In this document: piece after piece, positions 8,575 through 17,931 of the stretch
Layout: each line of letters begins with the position of its first letter
Position numbering within the stretch: the first letter of the stretch is position 1
NCBI GenBank assembly: GCA_949287655.1
Contig: CASEHD010000017.1
Coordinates: 1 to 52,623 of the forward strand
Direction of reading: 5' to 3'
Length of the DNA stretch: 52,623 nt
From: an uncultured Christensenella sp.
Lineage (GTDB): Bacteria > Bacillota > Clostridia > Christensenellales > UBA3700
Position numbers and translations under genes: made by a program
The notes under the pieces: generated by a model
The model's database searches: none
Told to the model about the DNA's origin: nothing
The model's input: only the letters and a program-made list of their open reading frames with translations

Positions 8575-10308
8575 ATGAAAAGATTGGCGATTCATCTGAA
8601 AAACTATAAGGCGCACCTTGTCTTCGGTCCCTTTTTCAAACTTCTCGAAGCAATTTTCGAGCTTATCGTCCCGCTCGTGATGGCTCAGGTCATCGACGAA
8701 GGTATAAACGGCGGCGCGGGCACGGGGTATATCCTATCCCGCGGTTTCCTGATACTCGCGCTGGGCGTGGTCGGGCTTTGCTGCGCGCTTATCTGCCAGT
8801 ATGTCGCGTCTAAATGCTCGCAGGGCTACGGAACGCTTTTAAGAAACGACCTGTTCGCGCACGTCAACAGTCTGTCTTATAAAGAACTGGACAAATTCGG
8901 CGCGGCGACTCTCGTAAACCGTCTTACCGCGGACGTCAACCAGCTTCAGAATATGGTCGCGATGATGATAAGACTTTTCATCCGCGCGCCCTTTCTCGTC
9001 GTCGGCGCGGCGGTGATGGCGATGATAATCAACCTTAAACTGTCTCTCGTATTCCTCGCGGCGGCGCCGCTTATCGCGTTCGTGCTGTATATAATAATGT
9101 CGCGCACCGTTCCGCATTATAAGACAGTACAGAAAAAACTGGACGCGGTAACCGACGTCACGCGCGAAAACTTAGCGGGCGTAAGAGTTGTCAGGGCTTT
9201 TGCTAACCAGGACTACGAACGCGCGCGCTTTAAGGCGGCTGCCGAAGATCTGACCCGCACCAGCAACACGGTCGGCGCGATATCCGCCCTTTTGAATCCC
9301 CTCACCTTCGCGATAATCAACATAGCGATACTCGCGATACTCTGGTTCGGCGGCGGCATAGTCGAAAGCGGCGATATGACGCAGGGCGAGATCATCGCGT
9401 TCGTCAACTATATGACCCAGATATCTCTCGCTCTTGTCGTAGTCGCGAATATGGTCATACTGATTACAAAGTCGTCCGCTTCCGCTTCCCGCGTACTCGA
9501 AGTGCTGGACACTCAGCCGTCGATAACCGACGAAGGCAACGAAACGGTCTCTCCCGACGAAAACGCGCCCGCGGTCAGCTTCGACCACGTATATTTCGGT
9601 TACGGCGGCGGCAACTACGCGCTGGACGGACTTACCGTAGACGTACAGAAAGGCGAAACGGTGGGCATAATAGGCGGTACGGGCAGCGGCAAAAGCACTC
9701 TTATAAACCTTCTCGCCAGATTTTACGACGTCAGCGAAGGCAGCGTAAAGCTGTTCGGTACAGACGTCAGAAAATATCCGTTGGACCAGCTTCGCACTAC
9801 CGTCGCATACGTGCCGCAGAAAGCGGTGCTCGCGAGCGGCACGATACGCTCGAATATGCAATGGGCGAAAAAGGACGCGACAGACGAAGAGATATGGCGC
9901 GCGCTTGAGATCGCTCAGGCGGCGGACTTCGTACGCGCAAAGAAAAAAGGACTGGACGAGATAGTAGAACGCGACGGCAGAAACTTTTCAGGCGGTCAGA
10001 GACAGCGCCTTACGATAGCGAGAGCTCTGGTCGGCTCCCCGAGGATAATCGTGTTCGACGACAGTTCCAGCGCGCTCGACTTCGCGACCGACTACGCGCT
10101 GAGAAAGGCGATAGCGGATACCAAAGGCGATACGACCGTGTTCTGGGTCTCGCAACGCGCGACCTCGATAAAAAACACGGATAAGATAATAGTACTGGAC
10201 GAAGGCGACGTCAAGGGCATCGGCACTCACGAAACGCTGTTCGACACGTGCGACGTCTACCGCGAGATATGCCTGTCTCAGGTAAGCAAGGAGGAAAACG
10301 CAAGATGA
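8575..10308 (+). CDS. ABC exporter subunit with degenerate ATPase site (permease-ATPase fusion)
   Basis: A TTG lies upstream at 8563, but the ATG at 8575 is the more natural start (MKRLAIHLKNYK). The 577-residue protein has six membrane segments in the first about 310 residues (type I exporter fold), then a nucleotide-binding domain. Walker A is GGTGSGKST (about 366) and the signature is SGGQRQRL (about 470). Walker B reads IIVFDDSSSALD, so the catalytic Glu is replaced by Ser. The H-loop reads VSQRATSI, so the switch His is replaced by Gln. It overlaps the next gene by the ATGA junction. It is therefore the non-hydrolysing half of a heterodimer like BmrC or TM287. Confidence 0.92.
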   Translation: MKRLAIHLKNYKAHLVFGPFFKLLEAIFELIVPLVMAQVIDEGINGGAGTGYILSRGFLILALGVVGLCCALICQYVASKCSQGYGTLLRNDLFAHVNSLSYKELDKFGAATLVNRLTADVNQLQNMVAMMIRLFIRAPFLVVGAAVMAMIINLKLSLVFLAAAPLIAFVLYIIMSRTVPHYKTVQKKLDAVTDVTRENLAGVRVVRAFANQDYERARFKAAAEDLTRTSNTVGAISALLNPLTFAIINIAILAILWFGGGIVESGDMTQGEIIAFVNYMTQISLALVVVANMVILITKSSASASRVLEVLDTQPSITDEGNETVSPDENAPAVSFDHVYFGYGGGNYALDGLTVDVQKGETVGIIGGTGSGKSTLINLLARFYDVSEGSVKLFGTDVRKYPLDQLRTTVAYVPQKAVLASGTIRSNMQWAKKDATDEEIWRALEIAQAADFVRAKKKGLDEIVERDGRNFSGGQRQRLTIARALVGSPRIIVFDDSSSALDFATDYALRKAIADTKGDTTVFWVSQRATSIKNTDKIIVLDEGDVKGIGTHETLFDTCDVYREICLSQVSKEENAR

Positions 10309-12050
10309 ATATTAAGACTTCTCAGCTTGTAAAGCGCCTTCTTAAATACGTAAAGCCTTACCGCGCGCTGCTTTTCGTCGCGGTGCTGTCCTCTTTCGTA
10401 AGCGTCGCGGCTTCACTTCTTACGCCCGTCCTGATCGGCGACGCGATAGATTTCATAGTCGGCAAGGACAACGTCGACTTTTCAATGGTGATAAAATATA
10501 TAGGCTATTTGGGGATAACGATCGCGTTTGCGACCATCTTCCAATGGCTGCTTTCATGGAGCACGAACAAGCTGTCTTTCTCAACGGTAAAGGATATGCG
10601 CGAAGACCTGTTCAACCATATCGACAAACTGCCGCTCAAATATATCGACTCGCACGCGCACGGCGACCTCATCACCCGCATGGGCAACGATATCGAACAG
10701 ATCTCGACAGGGCTTTTGCAGGGCTTTTCACAACTTCTCAACGGCGTGTTCACGATCCTGGGCACCCTTATCGTGATGTTTATCGTCAACTGGCTGCTCG
10801 CCCTCGTCGTGGTGCTTATCACCCCGCTGTCGCTGTTCGTCGCGGCGTTCATCGCAAAACATACGCACGATATGTTCATAAAACAGGCGACCGTACAGGG
10901 CAAGTTGAGCGGCTTCGGCGAAGAGATGATATCCAACGCCAAAGTAGTGCAGGCGTTCTCTTACGGCGACGACGCTCAGAAATACTACGAAGAGGTCAAT
11001 AAGGAGCTTTACGGCTACGGTTACAAGGCGCAGTTTTACAGCGCGATGAGCAACCCGTGCACCCGCTTCGTAAACGGTCTGGTCTACGCGGCGGTCGGCA
11101 TTACGGGCGCCCTTCTCGCGGTATCATACGGCACGGTATCCGCCGGTCTTTTGTCCACATTCCTTATGTACTCCAACCAGTACACCAAACCGTTCAACGA
11201 GATAACCGGCGTTATCACAGAGCTTCAGACGGCAATGGCGAGCGCGCGCCGCGTGTTCGCCGTACTCGACGAACCGACGGAATCGGACGACTCAATGCTT
11301 CCCGAAATAGAAAAATGCGACGGTACGGTAAAACTTGAGGACGTAAGCTTCGGATACACAGAAGACAAAATACTTCTTCAACACATAAATCTGGCGGTCG
11401 AAAACGGTCAGAAGATAGCGATAGTAGGTCCCACCGGCTGCGGCAAGACGACGCTTATCAACCTTCTTATGCGTTACTACGACGTGACGGGCGGCAAAAT
11501 AATCGTCTCTTCTCACCCTGTCACCGAGGTAAAACGCGACAGCCTGAGAAAGTGCTTCGGCATGGTATTGCAGGAAACCTGGCTGACAGGCGGCACGATA
11601 AAGGAAAACATCGCCTACGGCAAGCGCGACGCGACCGACGAGGAGATAATCGAGGCGGCGAAAGCGGCGAACGCGCACGGCTTTATCACAAAGATGGAAA
11701 AAGGCTACGACACGGTGGTATCGGAGGGCGGCGACAACCTGTCGCAGGGACAGAAACAGCTGCTCTGTATAGCGCGCATAATGCTGACCCACCCGCCGAT
11801 GCTGATACTCGACGAGGCGACCTCGTCCATCGATACCCGCACCGAGATAAAGATACAAAAGGCTTTCGGCGTGATGATGCAAGGCAGAACAAGTTTTATC
11901 GTCGCGCACAGACTGTCGACGATAAAGGAAGCCGACCTTATTCTCGTCATGAACGACGGCAACATAATCGAACAAGGTACGCACGATGAGCTGCTTGCAA
12001 AAAAAGGCTTCTATTACAACCTGTACAACAGCCAGTTCGCGCCCGTTTAA
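10305..12050 (+). CDS. ABC exporter subunit with canonical ATPase site (permease-ATPase fusion)
   Basis: The start is the ATG at 10305, which overlaps the TGA of the preceding subunit (ATGA) and follows GAGGAAA. The 581-residue protein has an exporter-type membrane domain (six helices) and a complete nucleotide-binding domain: Walker A GPTGCGKTT (about 375), signature LSQGQKQLL, Walker B MLILDEATSSID, H-loop IVAHRLSTI. Together with the upstream degenerate partner it should form an asymmetric heterodimeric multidrug or lipid exporter in the cytoplasmic membrane. The substrate cannot be inferred, since no regulator or biosynthetic gene is adjacent. Confidence 0.93.
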   Translation: MNIKTSQLVKRLLKYVKPYRALLFVAVLSSFVSVAASLLTPVLIGDAIDFIVGKDNVDFSMVIKYIGYLGITIAFATIFQWLLSWSTNKLSFSTVKDMREDLFNHIDKLPLKYIDSHAHGDLITRMGNDIEQISTGLLQGFSQLLNGVFTILGTLIVMFIVNWLLALVVVLITPLSLFVAAFIAKHTHDMFIKQATVQGKLSGFGEEMISNAKVVQAFSYGDDAQKYYEEVNKELYGYGYKAQFYSAMSNPCTRFVNGLVYAAVGITGALLAVSYGTVSAGLLSTFLMYSNQYTKPFNEITGVITELQTAMASARRVFAVLDEPTESDDSMLPEIEKCDGTVKLEDVSFGYTEDKILLQHINLAVENGQKIAIVGPTGCGKTTLINLLMRYYDVTGGKIIVSSHPVTEVKRDSLRKCFGMVLQETWLTGGTIKENIAYGKRDATDEEIIEAAKAANAHGFITKMEKGYDTVVSEGGDNLSQGQKQLLCIARIMLTHPPMLILDEATSSIDTRTEIKIQKAFGVMMQGRTSFIVAHRLSTIKEADLILVMNDGNIIEQGTHDELLAKKGFYYNLYNSQFAPV

Positions 12051-12091
12051 GCCCGGGCCTCAAAGACCTGAAAACGCAGGTGAAAAGTCTT

Positions 12092-12116
12092 AAAACGCGA
12101 TACGTATCGCGTTTTT
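12092..12116. terminator. Terminator after ABC exporter operon
   Basis: The perfect palindrome AAAACGCGATACGTATCGCGTTTT is followed by a further T, 42 bp after the exporter stop codon. It can form a tight hairpin with a T tail on either strand. Confidence 0.7.
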
Positions 12117-12144
12117 CATATCCTTCTTAATATTATCCGCAAAA

Positions 12145-12183
12145 ATATCCCGCCCCTGTCAGACGAGGCGGGATATCGTTTTT
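12145..12183. terminator. Bidirectional terminator between exporter and surface lipoprotein
   Basis: The 10-bp stem ATATCCCGCC / GGCGGGATAT (12145-12154 and 12167-12176) is flanked by an A run on the left and a T run on the right. It serves the minus-strand lipoprotein gene ending at 12209 and backs up the exporter terminator. Confidence 0.75.
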
Positions 12184-12208
12184 ATTATCTGAAAACTCAG
12201 CCTTCCTT

Positions 12209-15200
12209 TCAGCTTATCACGTTGCAGCTTTCGTCGATGATAACGCGGTCTGCGTTTGCGAGATAATTGTACTCTATGCCGTACACGGTCAGATTGACGA
12301 GAGTAAGCGTCGCTTTTTCGTCTATCTCCTGACAGTAAATACCGCAATCGGTATATTGCGCCCCGCCGATAACGCTTCCCTGCGCGGAAGATTTTACGAT
12401 AAAGCTTTTTCTTCCCTGCATTTTTACTGTAATTCTTCTGATATCGTATCCGCAAGTATCTATCACGCACGTTCCCGTTGTCGAAGTATGCGCGTAAAGA
12501 GTGACTTCTTCCGATATATCCGCAGTCAGATAGATCTCGTCCATCCCCATCAAAGAGGAAAATGCTGACGAGGTCGAAGCGTAACCGACATACTTACCGC
12601 TGCCTGTCGTCTTGCTGCAATCGATATTGTGAGAGGTCATCTCTATAACGCCGTTATTTTCAAGAAATACGTCTTTTTCGAAAGTACCGTCGGGTCTCAG
12701 ATCGAGAACATAGTCTCCGAGAACAAGCGTAACGTTCTCAGGCACTACAAGCGTCTGTTCCGTCCTGTTTCCTTCCACGTCAATATCCGCGGTCAGCGAT
12801 ACCTTGCCGAAGTTGCAAAGCTGCGTGCCCTCTTTTACGTTGCCCAGCGCCGCTTTCAGCTCTTGGAACGTAGAAACAGTGGTTTTACCGGGAAGAACAG
12901 TATATTCCGCACTTATCTCGCCGTAATATTCCGTCGAAGTCTCATTCGCTTTTACAGTCAGTTTTGCCATATCTCCCGGCGTCGATATCACGTTGTAGTT
13001 CGTACAATACGATCTGCCCTCCCCTGTGACGGTTTCGCCGTCGAGGGTCGTCAGCGAATAATCCGGGGTTTCGGTATTATAACCTTCATATATCACTTTT
13101 GTTTCAGAGAGAGTCAGAACCGTTGCTCCCGCGATATCTTCCCTGACGTACACAGTGCCGTCTCCGCTCACGCCCTCGGGCGCAACGTCGTTGAAATAAC
13201 AACTTCCGTTGTTTACGAACGACCCGCCGTCGTTTATCGTAAGAGCGGCGGCGGGGGACGTATTGACGTACTCGCCGTTATTTTCTATTCCGCCGTCTAC
13301 TTCTACAGAATACTGTCCGTTGCTCAGTCGTCCGCCTTCCGGAATAACGAGGACGTAACCTTTCGGCACCGTCAGATCTCCATTCAGATACGTGGCATTA
13401 TACGTCACCTTGTTATAATTGTAATCGCCAAGTGCGGCAATGAGAGCTTCGTAAGTGTTTACGCTCGTCTCCGCTCTCTCAACGTTGAATTCGACCGTCG
13501 CACTGCCTTTGAACACCCTGCTGTCCTCTCTGAAAGTAACGCTGAGCTTGTATGCGCCGGCGTTTTCAGGATAGTCTATCTGAGTAACGCCCTTTATATA
13601 AGCAACGTCGTATCTGTCTAAAATCCCGCCCGCTATGCGAACGGTCGCCTTCTTTTCCCTTCCGTCATAGACGAAAGGAAGATTGGTTATCTCTATATCC
13701 GACGCCTGTATCTGCTCTTTAACAGTCACGTTGCCGCCGACAAAAGCGTCGCTCGCCTCGTTCAAGTACACGTTGCCGCCGTTTTCGACAGCCTTAGTCG
13801 CGTTCACGCTTCCCGTAGAGAAAACGAAAAGTTCGCCCAGATTTTCAAACGTTCCGCTATTAGTCAGCGTATGGTTTACATATACGGTACCGTGCGAAGT
13901 AACGCTGCCGCTGTTTACCAACTCTTTTACTTCGTCCGTATCGCCGCCCGCATAAAGAGTTCCGTCCTCGTCAAGAGTGATCTCTCCCGCATTCGTCATA
14001 TTGCCTGAATACGACTTTCCCGACAGAAGCGCTATCGTGCCGTTGTTTTCGACCGTTCCCCTGTTCACGATATGTTTTGAAACGATCTCTCCGTTATTTT
14101 CAAGCGAGCCGTAAACCCTGAGCCCGTACCCGTTAAGCACGGTTATCGTGCCGTTGTTGACGACGTTTCCGTTGAGTCCTTCGTCGCTCTCGGCAAATAT
14201 AGTCAGACTCAGACCTTCGGGCACGGTAAAGCCTTCGTTTAACAGCGTCCCGAATTTATCCGTCGTATTCAGATATATCTTGTCATAGTTGGGATTGACT
14301 ATCGCGGAATAAAACCCTTCTCTGTCCGTTACCGTAACGCTTCCCTTTTTTATCTCGAAGGTAAGCACGGTTTCGCCGAAGAACGCGTCCGAGTCCTTTG
14401 TCGCGACTATCTTCACTGTCGCGGTGCCGACGTCGACGTTGTTTTCAAAGGTCGCGTCGTAGTCGCCGTAATCTACGTTGTAACCTTGCTTTTCAAAATT
14501 TATCGACGGTCTTATTTCACTGCCGCTGTATTCCACTCGTTCATCCGACAGATATATCTTGAATTCCTCGATCGGACAGCGGCGTACAAGTCCGTCGAAC
14601 GTGTTGCCGGACACATCTGAATTCGTATAGAATTTCGCTTCGCCCGACGCGCGCACGTACCCCGTGTTTTCAAAGTCGCCGAAGTTGAAAAAGTCGGCGT
14701 GAGTATTGAGATATATCGTGCCGCCGTTTTTTATCTCTCCGTTGTTTTCGGCTTCAAGCGCGCCGTCCTTATTGCCGTTTAAGTAGATCTCGCCCGCGTT
14801 TTCGAGGTCGCCGTCGTTGACGAAAGCCTCCGCGTTAGTCGCGGGTGCGTAATACAGCATCTTGCCGTTATTCTTAAAAGTACCGCCGTTGATAAAAGCG
14901 TTGCCTGCGCCGTATTCGTTAAAAGCGATCTCCCCGTTGTTTTCAACAGTGCCGTTGTTGACAAGCGCGTGACCGCACATATCCACCGTTACGCCTTTCG
15001 CGACGGTGACGCTCTCGCCTTCGGGGACGGTGATATCCGCCGTCAGCGTTACGTTCGCGTATCTGCCCCCGGCAAGATACTTTTTAAGGCTGTTAAAATC
15101 CGCCGCTTCCTTATTTGTCGAAGAAGCGACTATTTCAAAATGTGCGACCGCCTTGCCGGTATACTTCCCGCTCGCGCCCGGCGTGACCGTGACCGTAGCG

Positions 15201-15481
15201 GTGCCCACTTCCGTGTTGTTTTCATACTTGACCACGATATTTTCGTTGGATACGCCGTCATAATACTCTTCTATTGCGTCGTAACCGTCCATGATCCAAA
15301 GATCGGGTCTTATTTCAAATCCTTTGTATTCGAACTCTGTCTTCCCGAAAAAACTTATCTCTATGTTTTCCCCCGAAAGGTCGATCGCTTCTTCTTTTGA
15401 CATATCGCACGCAGTAAGCGCCGTCGCGACGAGCGCGACGAAAACGATAAGAACGCTAACGACAAATATCCTTTTTCTCAT
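12209..15481 (-). CDS. Giant repeat-rich surface lipoprotein
   Basis: This is a 1090-residue exported protein. The signal peptide ends in a lipobox (ATALTAC, Cys about 25), so the protein is anchored at the outer face of the membrane. Two kinds of repeat alternate. One is a beta-sandwich-like unit with VEYSGSEIRP, FEYKGFEIRP or FVYDGREKKA at its start and NVDVGTATVKI-type endings, resembling MBG/Ig-like domains. The other comprises runs of short NNG motifs (VENNGEI, LENNGEI, GTVENNG) spaced about 10-20 residues apart, which should build a right-handed beta-helix. No sorting motif or enzyme signature is present. A role in adhesion or glycan binding is an inference. It is monocistronic. Confidence 0.8.
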   Translation of the reverse strand: MRKRIFVVSVLIVFVALVATALTACDMSKEEAIDLSGENIEISFFGKTEFEYKGFEIRPDLWIMDGYDAIEEYYDGVSNENIVVKYENNTEVGTATVTVTPGASGKYTGKAVAHFEIVASSTNKEAADFNSLKKYLAGGRYANVTLTADITVPEGESVTVAKGVTVDMCGHALVNNGTVENNGEIAFNEYGAGNAFINGGTFKNNGKMLYYAPATNAEAFVNDGDLENAGEIYLNGNKDGALEAENNGEIKNGGTIYLNTHADFFNFGDFENTGYVRASGEAKFYTNSDVSGNTFDGLVRRCPIEEFKIYLSDERVEYSGSEIRPSINFEKQGYNVDYGDYDATFENNVDVGTATVKIVATKDSDAFFGETVLTFEIKKGSVTVTDREGFYSAIVNPNYDKIYLNTTDKFGTLLNEGFTVPEGLSLTIFAESDEGLNGNVVNNGTITVLNGYGLRVYGSLENNGEIVSKHIVNRGTVENNGTIALLSGKSYSGNMTNAGEITLDEDGTLYAGGDTDEVKELVNSGSVTSHGTVYVNHTLTNSGTFENLGELFVFSTGSVNATKAVENGGNVYLNEASDAFVGGNVTVKEQIQASDIEITNLPFVYDGREKKATVRIAGGILDRYDVAYIKGVTQIDYPENAGAYKLSVTFREDSRVFKGSATVEFNVERAETSVNTYEALIAALGDYNYNKVTYNATYLNGDLTVPKGYVLVIPEGGRLSNGQYSVEVDGGIENNGEYVNTSPAAALTINDGGSFVNNGSCYFNDVAPEGVSGDGTVYVREDIAGATVLTLSETKVIYEGYNTETPDYSLTTLDGETVTGEGRSYCTNYNVISTPGDMAKLTVKANETSTEYYGEISAEYTVLPGKTTVSTFQELKAALGNVKEGTQLCNFGKVSLTADIDVEGNRTEQTLVVPENVTLVLGDYVLDLRPDGTFEKDVFLENNGVIEMTSHNIDCSKTTGSGKYVGYASTSSAFSSLMGMDEIYLTADISEEVTLYAHTSTTGTCVIDTCGYDIRRITVKMQGRKSFIVKSSAQGSVIGGAQYTDCGIYCQEIDEKATLTLVNLTVYGIEYNYLANADRVIIDESCNVIS

Positions 15482-15499
15482 AAGTCCTCCGTTTTAATA

Positions 15500-15528
15500 A
15501 TTATAAACCTTATATTATATTTTGTCAA
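15500..15528 (-). promoter_or_regulatory. Consensus sigma-A promoter of the giant lipoprotein gene
   Basis: On the minus strand a perfect TTGACA (15523-15528) and perfect TATAAT (15500-15505) are separated by 17 bp, close to the ATG at 15481. Such a promoter predicts strong constitutive expression unless a repressor intervenes. The GGAGG-type ribosome binding site overlaps 15485-15492. Confidence 0.8.
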
Positions 15529-15578
15529 ATCTGCCGTTTTTTTGCTTTCCGCCTTATGCGCTTTAATCGGTCGGAACA

Positions 15579-15609
15579 AAAAAATATCCCCGGGGAAAAT
15601 CCCGGGGAC
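15579..15609 (-). terminator. Terminator of ilvN
   Basis: The stem TCCCCGGG / CCCGGGGA with an A-rich loop is followed on the minus strand by a seven-base T run. It lies about 30 bp after the ilvN stop codon and shows that the gene is transcribed alone. Confidence 0.75.
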
Positions 15610-15640
15610 ATATCGTCGTTACTATAAGTCCGCAACTTTA

Positions 15641-16135
15641 TCAGACGCCTCTGTCGATCGCGGTGATACCGGTGCGGCAGACGTTCTTTATCCTCATATC
15701 CTTGCCCTTGCAGAGTTCAGTGACCGCGTCCATGAACTTGTCTATCTTATGACTGGTGCCGGTAAGCTCAAGTATCATCGACTTCGCGGTGATGTCGAGT
15801 ATCAGCGCGCCGAATTCGTCCGCAAGCTGAACGATCGAGTTGTCGAAAGAACTCTCAGTCACGACCTTGACCAGGATAAGCTCTCTGCAAACGCTGTCCT
15901 CTTCTTTGAGCGCGGTGACGTTTATCGTCTCTTCCAGCTTAAACGTCTGCTTGACTATCTGGTCGAGCGTGTTTTCGTCGCCCTGCGCCGTGATGGTTAT
16001 TCTGGAGATCTTGGGGTCGTCGGTCGTAGCGACGGAAAGAGAATCTATATTGAACCCTCTGCGGCCGAAAAGACCGGATATCCTCGCGAGCACGCTGGGG
16101 TTGTTGTAAACTACCGCGGATACTATATGTTTCAT
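15641..16135 (-). CDS. ilvN: Acetolactate synthase small (regulatory) subunit
   Basis: I chose the ATG at 16135 over a GTG at 16144 because AAGG lies 8-9 bp before it. The 164-residue protein has an N-terminal ACT domain (VVYNNPSVLARISGLFGRRGFNIDSLSVA) that binds valine for feedback control, and a C-terminal domain (about 80-160). It activates and regulates the catalytic subunit IlvB/IlvI in branched-chain amino acid synthesis. The catalytic partner is not next to it, which is unusual. It has its own promoter and terminator, and no T-box-like leader is visible. Confidence 0.93.
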   Translation of the reverse strand: MKHIVSAVVYNNPSVLARISGLFGRRGFNIDSLSVATTDDPKISRITITAQGDENTLDQIVKQTFKLEETINVTALKEEDSVCRELILVKVVTESSFDNSIVQLADEFGALILDITAKSMILELTGTSHKIDKFMDAVTELCKGKDMRIKNVCRTGITAIDRGV

Positions 16136-16167
16136 ATATTGCACCTTCTTAACTATTATTGTTATAT

Positions 16168-16196
16168 ATTATACAACAATTAAGCAGCGTTTGCAA
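16168..16196 (-). promoter_or_regulatory. Promoter of ilvN
   Basis: On the minus strand TTGCAA (16191-16196) and TATAAT (16168-16173) are 17 bp apart. The leader to the ATG at 16135 is only about 25 nt, too short for a T-box or peptide attenuator. Confidence 0.65.
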
Positions 16197-16240
16197 TACT
16201 TTTTTATCCGTTGATACAGCCGCACACTCGCTTCCCTCTT

Positions 16241-16849
16241 TCAGAAATATTTGCTGAGCAGTTTTACCAACTCTTCGTCCTTTTCGTCCTTAGCCGCAGG
16301 CGCCTTCTGCGCCGTTTTTTTGTCGAGCGCGGCCTGCAACTTTTCACGTACGTCGTTCATGCCGTCATCCTCGTCGCGCTCAATGCCGGTATAGGGCAAA
16401 AAGTCTCCGCCTTCCGCCGCCGCTTCTTTTTCGTCGCAAAAAGTCTTTTTGATGATATAACATCCGTCGCACCTGTCAGAAACGGGGCTTTCGCTCTCCA
16501 CCCCGATAAGCACCTTCTTGCCCTGCGATTTTATCGCGGATATCATCGGCAGCGCGTCGACTTCCGCGCATACCAGGAGAATGGCGTCGATATTAGCGTT
16601 CTTGCACGCGCACGCGACGCTGTCGACGACCTGTCTTATATCCACTCTTACCTTCTTGCGGTTGTGAAGAGGAAGTGCTACTTCCGCGCCGACCTCTCTG
16701 ATATAGGGATTGAAATCGCCGTTCTTTTTAGCGTTGTAACCGTAAAATTTGACTTGCTCGTACTTTGCGCCGACTTCTTCGAGAAGAAGAGAAAAGCTTT
16801 TAAAATTTATCTTCGCGGCGCCCAGATCTATAAAACACGCGCAGTTCAT
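16241..16849 (-). CDS. NYN/PIN-like domain protein
   Basis: This is a 202-residue cytoplasmic protein. The first about 140 residues show the NYN (PIN-fold) pattern: CACFIDLGAAKINF at the N terminus, then VRVDIRQVVDSVACA and DAILLVCAEVDALPMI, ending with KKVLIGVESESPVSDRCD. NYN proteins are putative metal-dependent ribonucleases. The acidic residues D8, D88 region and the ECA/VD stretch could form the metal site. The C-terminal 60 residues are charged and low complexity (DKKTAQKAPAAKDEKDEE). The role is not known. It is a minus-strand gene between ogg and ilvN. Confidence 0.65.
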   Translation of the reverse strand: MNCACFIDLGAAKINFKSFSLLLEEVGAKYEQVKFYGYNAKKNGDFNPYIREVGAEVALPLHNRKKVRVDIRQVVDSVACACKNANIDAILLVCAEVDALPMISAIKSQGKKVLIGVESESPVSDRCDGCYIIKKTFCDEKEAAAEGGDFLPYTGIERDEDDGMNDVREKLQAALDKKTAQKAPAAKDEKDEELVKLLSKYF

Positions 16850-16928
16850 AATACCTCCGTAAAGCTTTGATAATCCTTTTCCGAAGTCGCTTTAAACATC
16901 GGATTTTTTCCTGCCCGTGTTTATTAAC

Positions 16929-17741
16929 TCAATTTTCTCTTTTGTTGAAAAACAGATATTGCTGAGCGTATCCGCTCAAATCCCCGTACGTCGACGCCAG
17001 GTATCTTCTTATAACCTTGTCCGGCGCGGTCTTTCCCGTCATATCCGTATACACCTTTCTTATCCAGGTATCCACGGGAAAAACGTCGCTCTTTCTGTAC
17101 GCGAAAAGCAGTATGCAGTCCGCCACCTTCGGACCTACGCCTTTAAGTTTGCAAAGGTACTTGTTCGCCTCTTTGCCCGACATTTGCCGCGGCTTTTCAA
17201 GGTCGAAACCTTCGACCACCGCCCTCGCCGTTTCGCTTAAATAGGGCGCCCTGTAACCCGTGCCGAGCGAAAAGTAATAATCCGCGTCCTTTTCTGCCAT
17301 CGCCTCCGCGGTCGGAAAAGCGTGATATCCGCCCATATCCTTGCCTAAGCCTTCGCACATTCTGTTTAATATCCCCTTTATCCTGGGAATATGGTTGTTG
17401 GCTGAAACTATGAACGATATCAGCATTTCGAAAGGATCCTGATTGAGTATCCTTATCCCGCCGCCGTACTCGACAGCCTCTTTCATAAACGGCTTGTCTT
17501 TAAGCGCGTTTTTTATCGCGGTATAGTCGTTGTCAAGGTCGAAAAAGCTTTCCCAGTACGCCTTGTCGTCGCTCTTTATCACGGCAATCCCGTCCTGCAC
17601 GACCTCGCAGCGTTTGTCCTTTGAGAACACCTCGTAACGGCTTTCGCCCGTCCTGAAGTATCTGAATATCTGCCCGCAGTCGAGTATCTGACGTATATCG
17701 AAATCTTTTGTGTCCTTGATTATTATATCATTGTCCGCCAT
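16929..17741 (-). CDS. ogg: 8-oxoguanine DNA glycosylase / AP lyase
   Basis: This 270-residue protein is of the Ogg1 type (HhH-GPD superfamily). It removes oxidised guanine from DNA. The N-terminal domain carries the FDIRQILDCGQIFRY motif that Ogg proteins use in base recognition. The HhH-GPD region has LKGVGPKVADCILLF with the catalytic Lys, followed by FPVDTWIRKV with the conserved Asp. The length is normal. It is placed just before the long palindrome that separates it from rpmA. A bacterial Ogg1 rather than MutM is common in Clostridia. Confidence 0.92.
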   Translation of the reverse strand: MADNDIIIKDTKDFDIRQILDCGQIFRYFRTGESRYEVFSKDKRCEVVQDGIAVIKSDDKAYWESFFDLDNDYTAIKNALKDKPFMKEAVEYGGGIRILNQDPFEMLISFIVSANNHIPRIKGILNRMCEGLGKDMGGYHAFPTAEAMAEKDADYYFSLGTGYRAPYLSETARAVVEGFDLEKPRQMSGKEANKYLCKLKGVGPKVADCILLFAYRKSDVFPVDTWIRKVYTDMTGKTAPDKVIRRYLASTYGDLSGYAQQYLFFNKREN

Positions 17742-17931
17742 AGTGTATTTCAGCCTTTTTTACGGCATTTTGCCGATTTTTGTATAATTTAAATCGTAAT
17801 TTTCGACAGCCGTTTATTCCGCGTCCGCTTAATTTACCGCCATTTTCATTGCGCTCTGCCACAACGTGCAAGCGTTTATCACGGAAAGTCGCCTTTAAAT
17901 CGCGCCTGCCACAGTCACATTTCTCTCTCAA

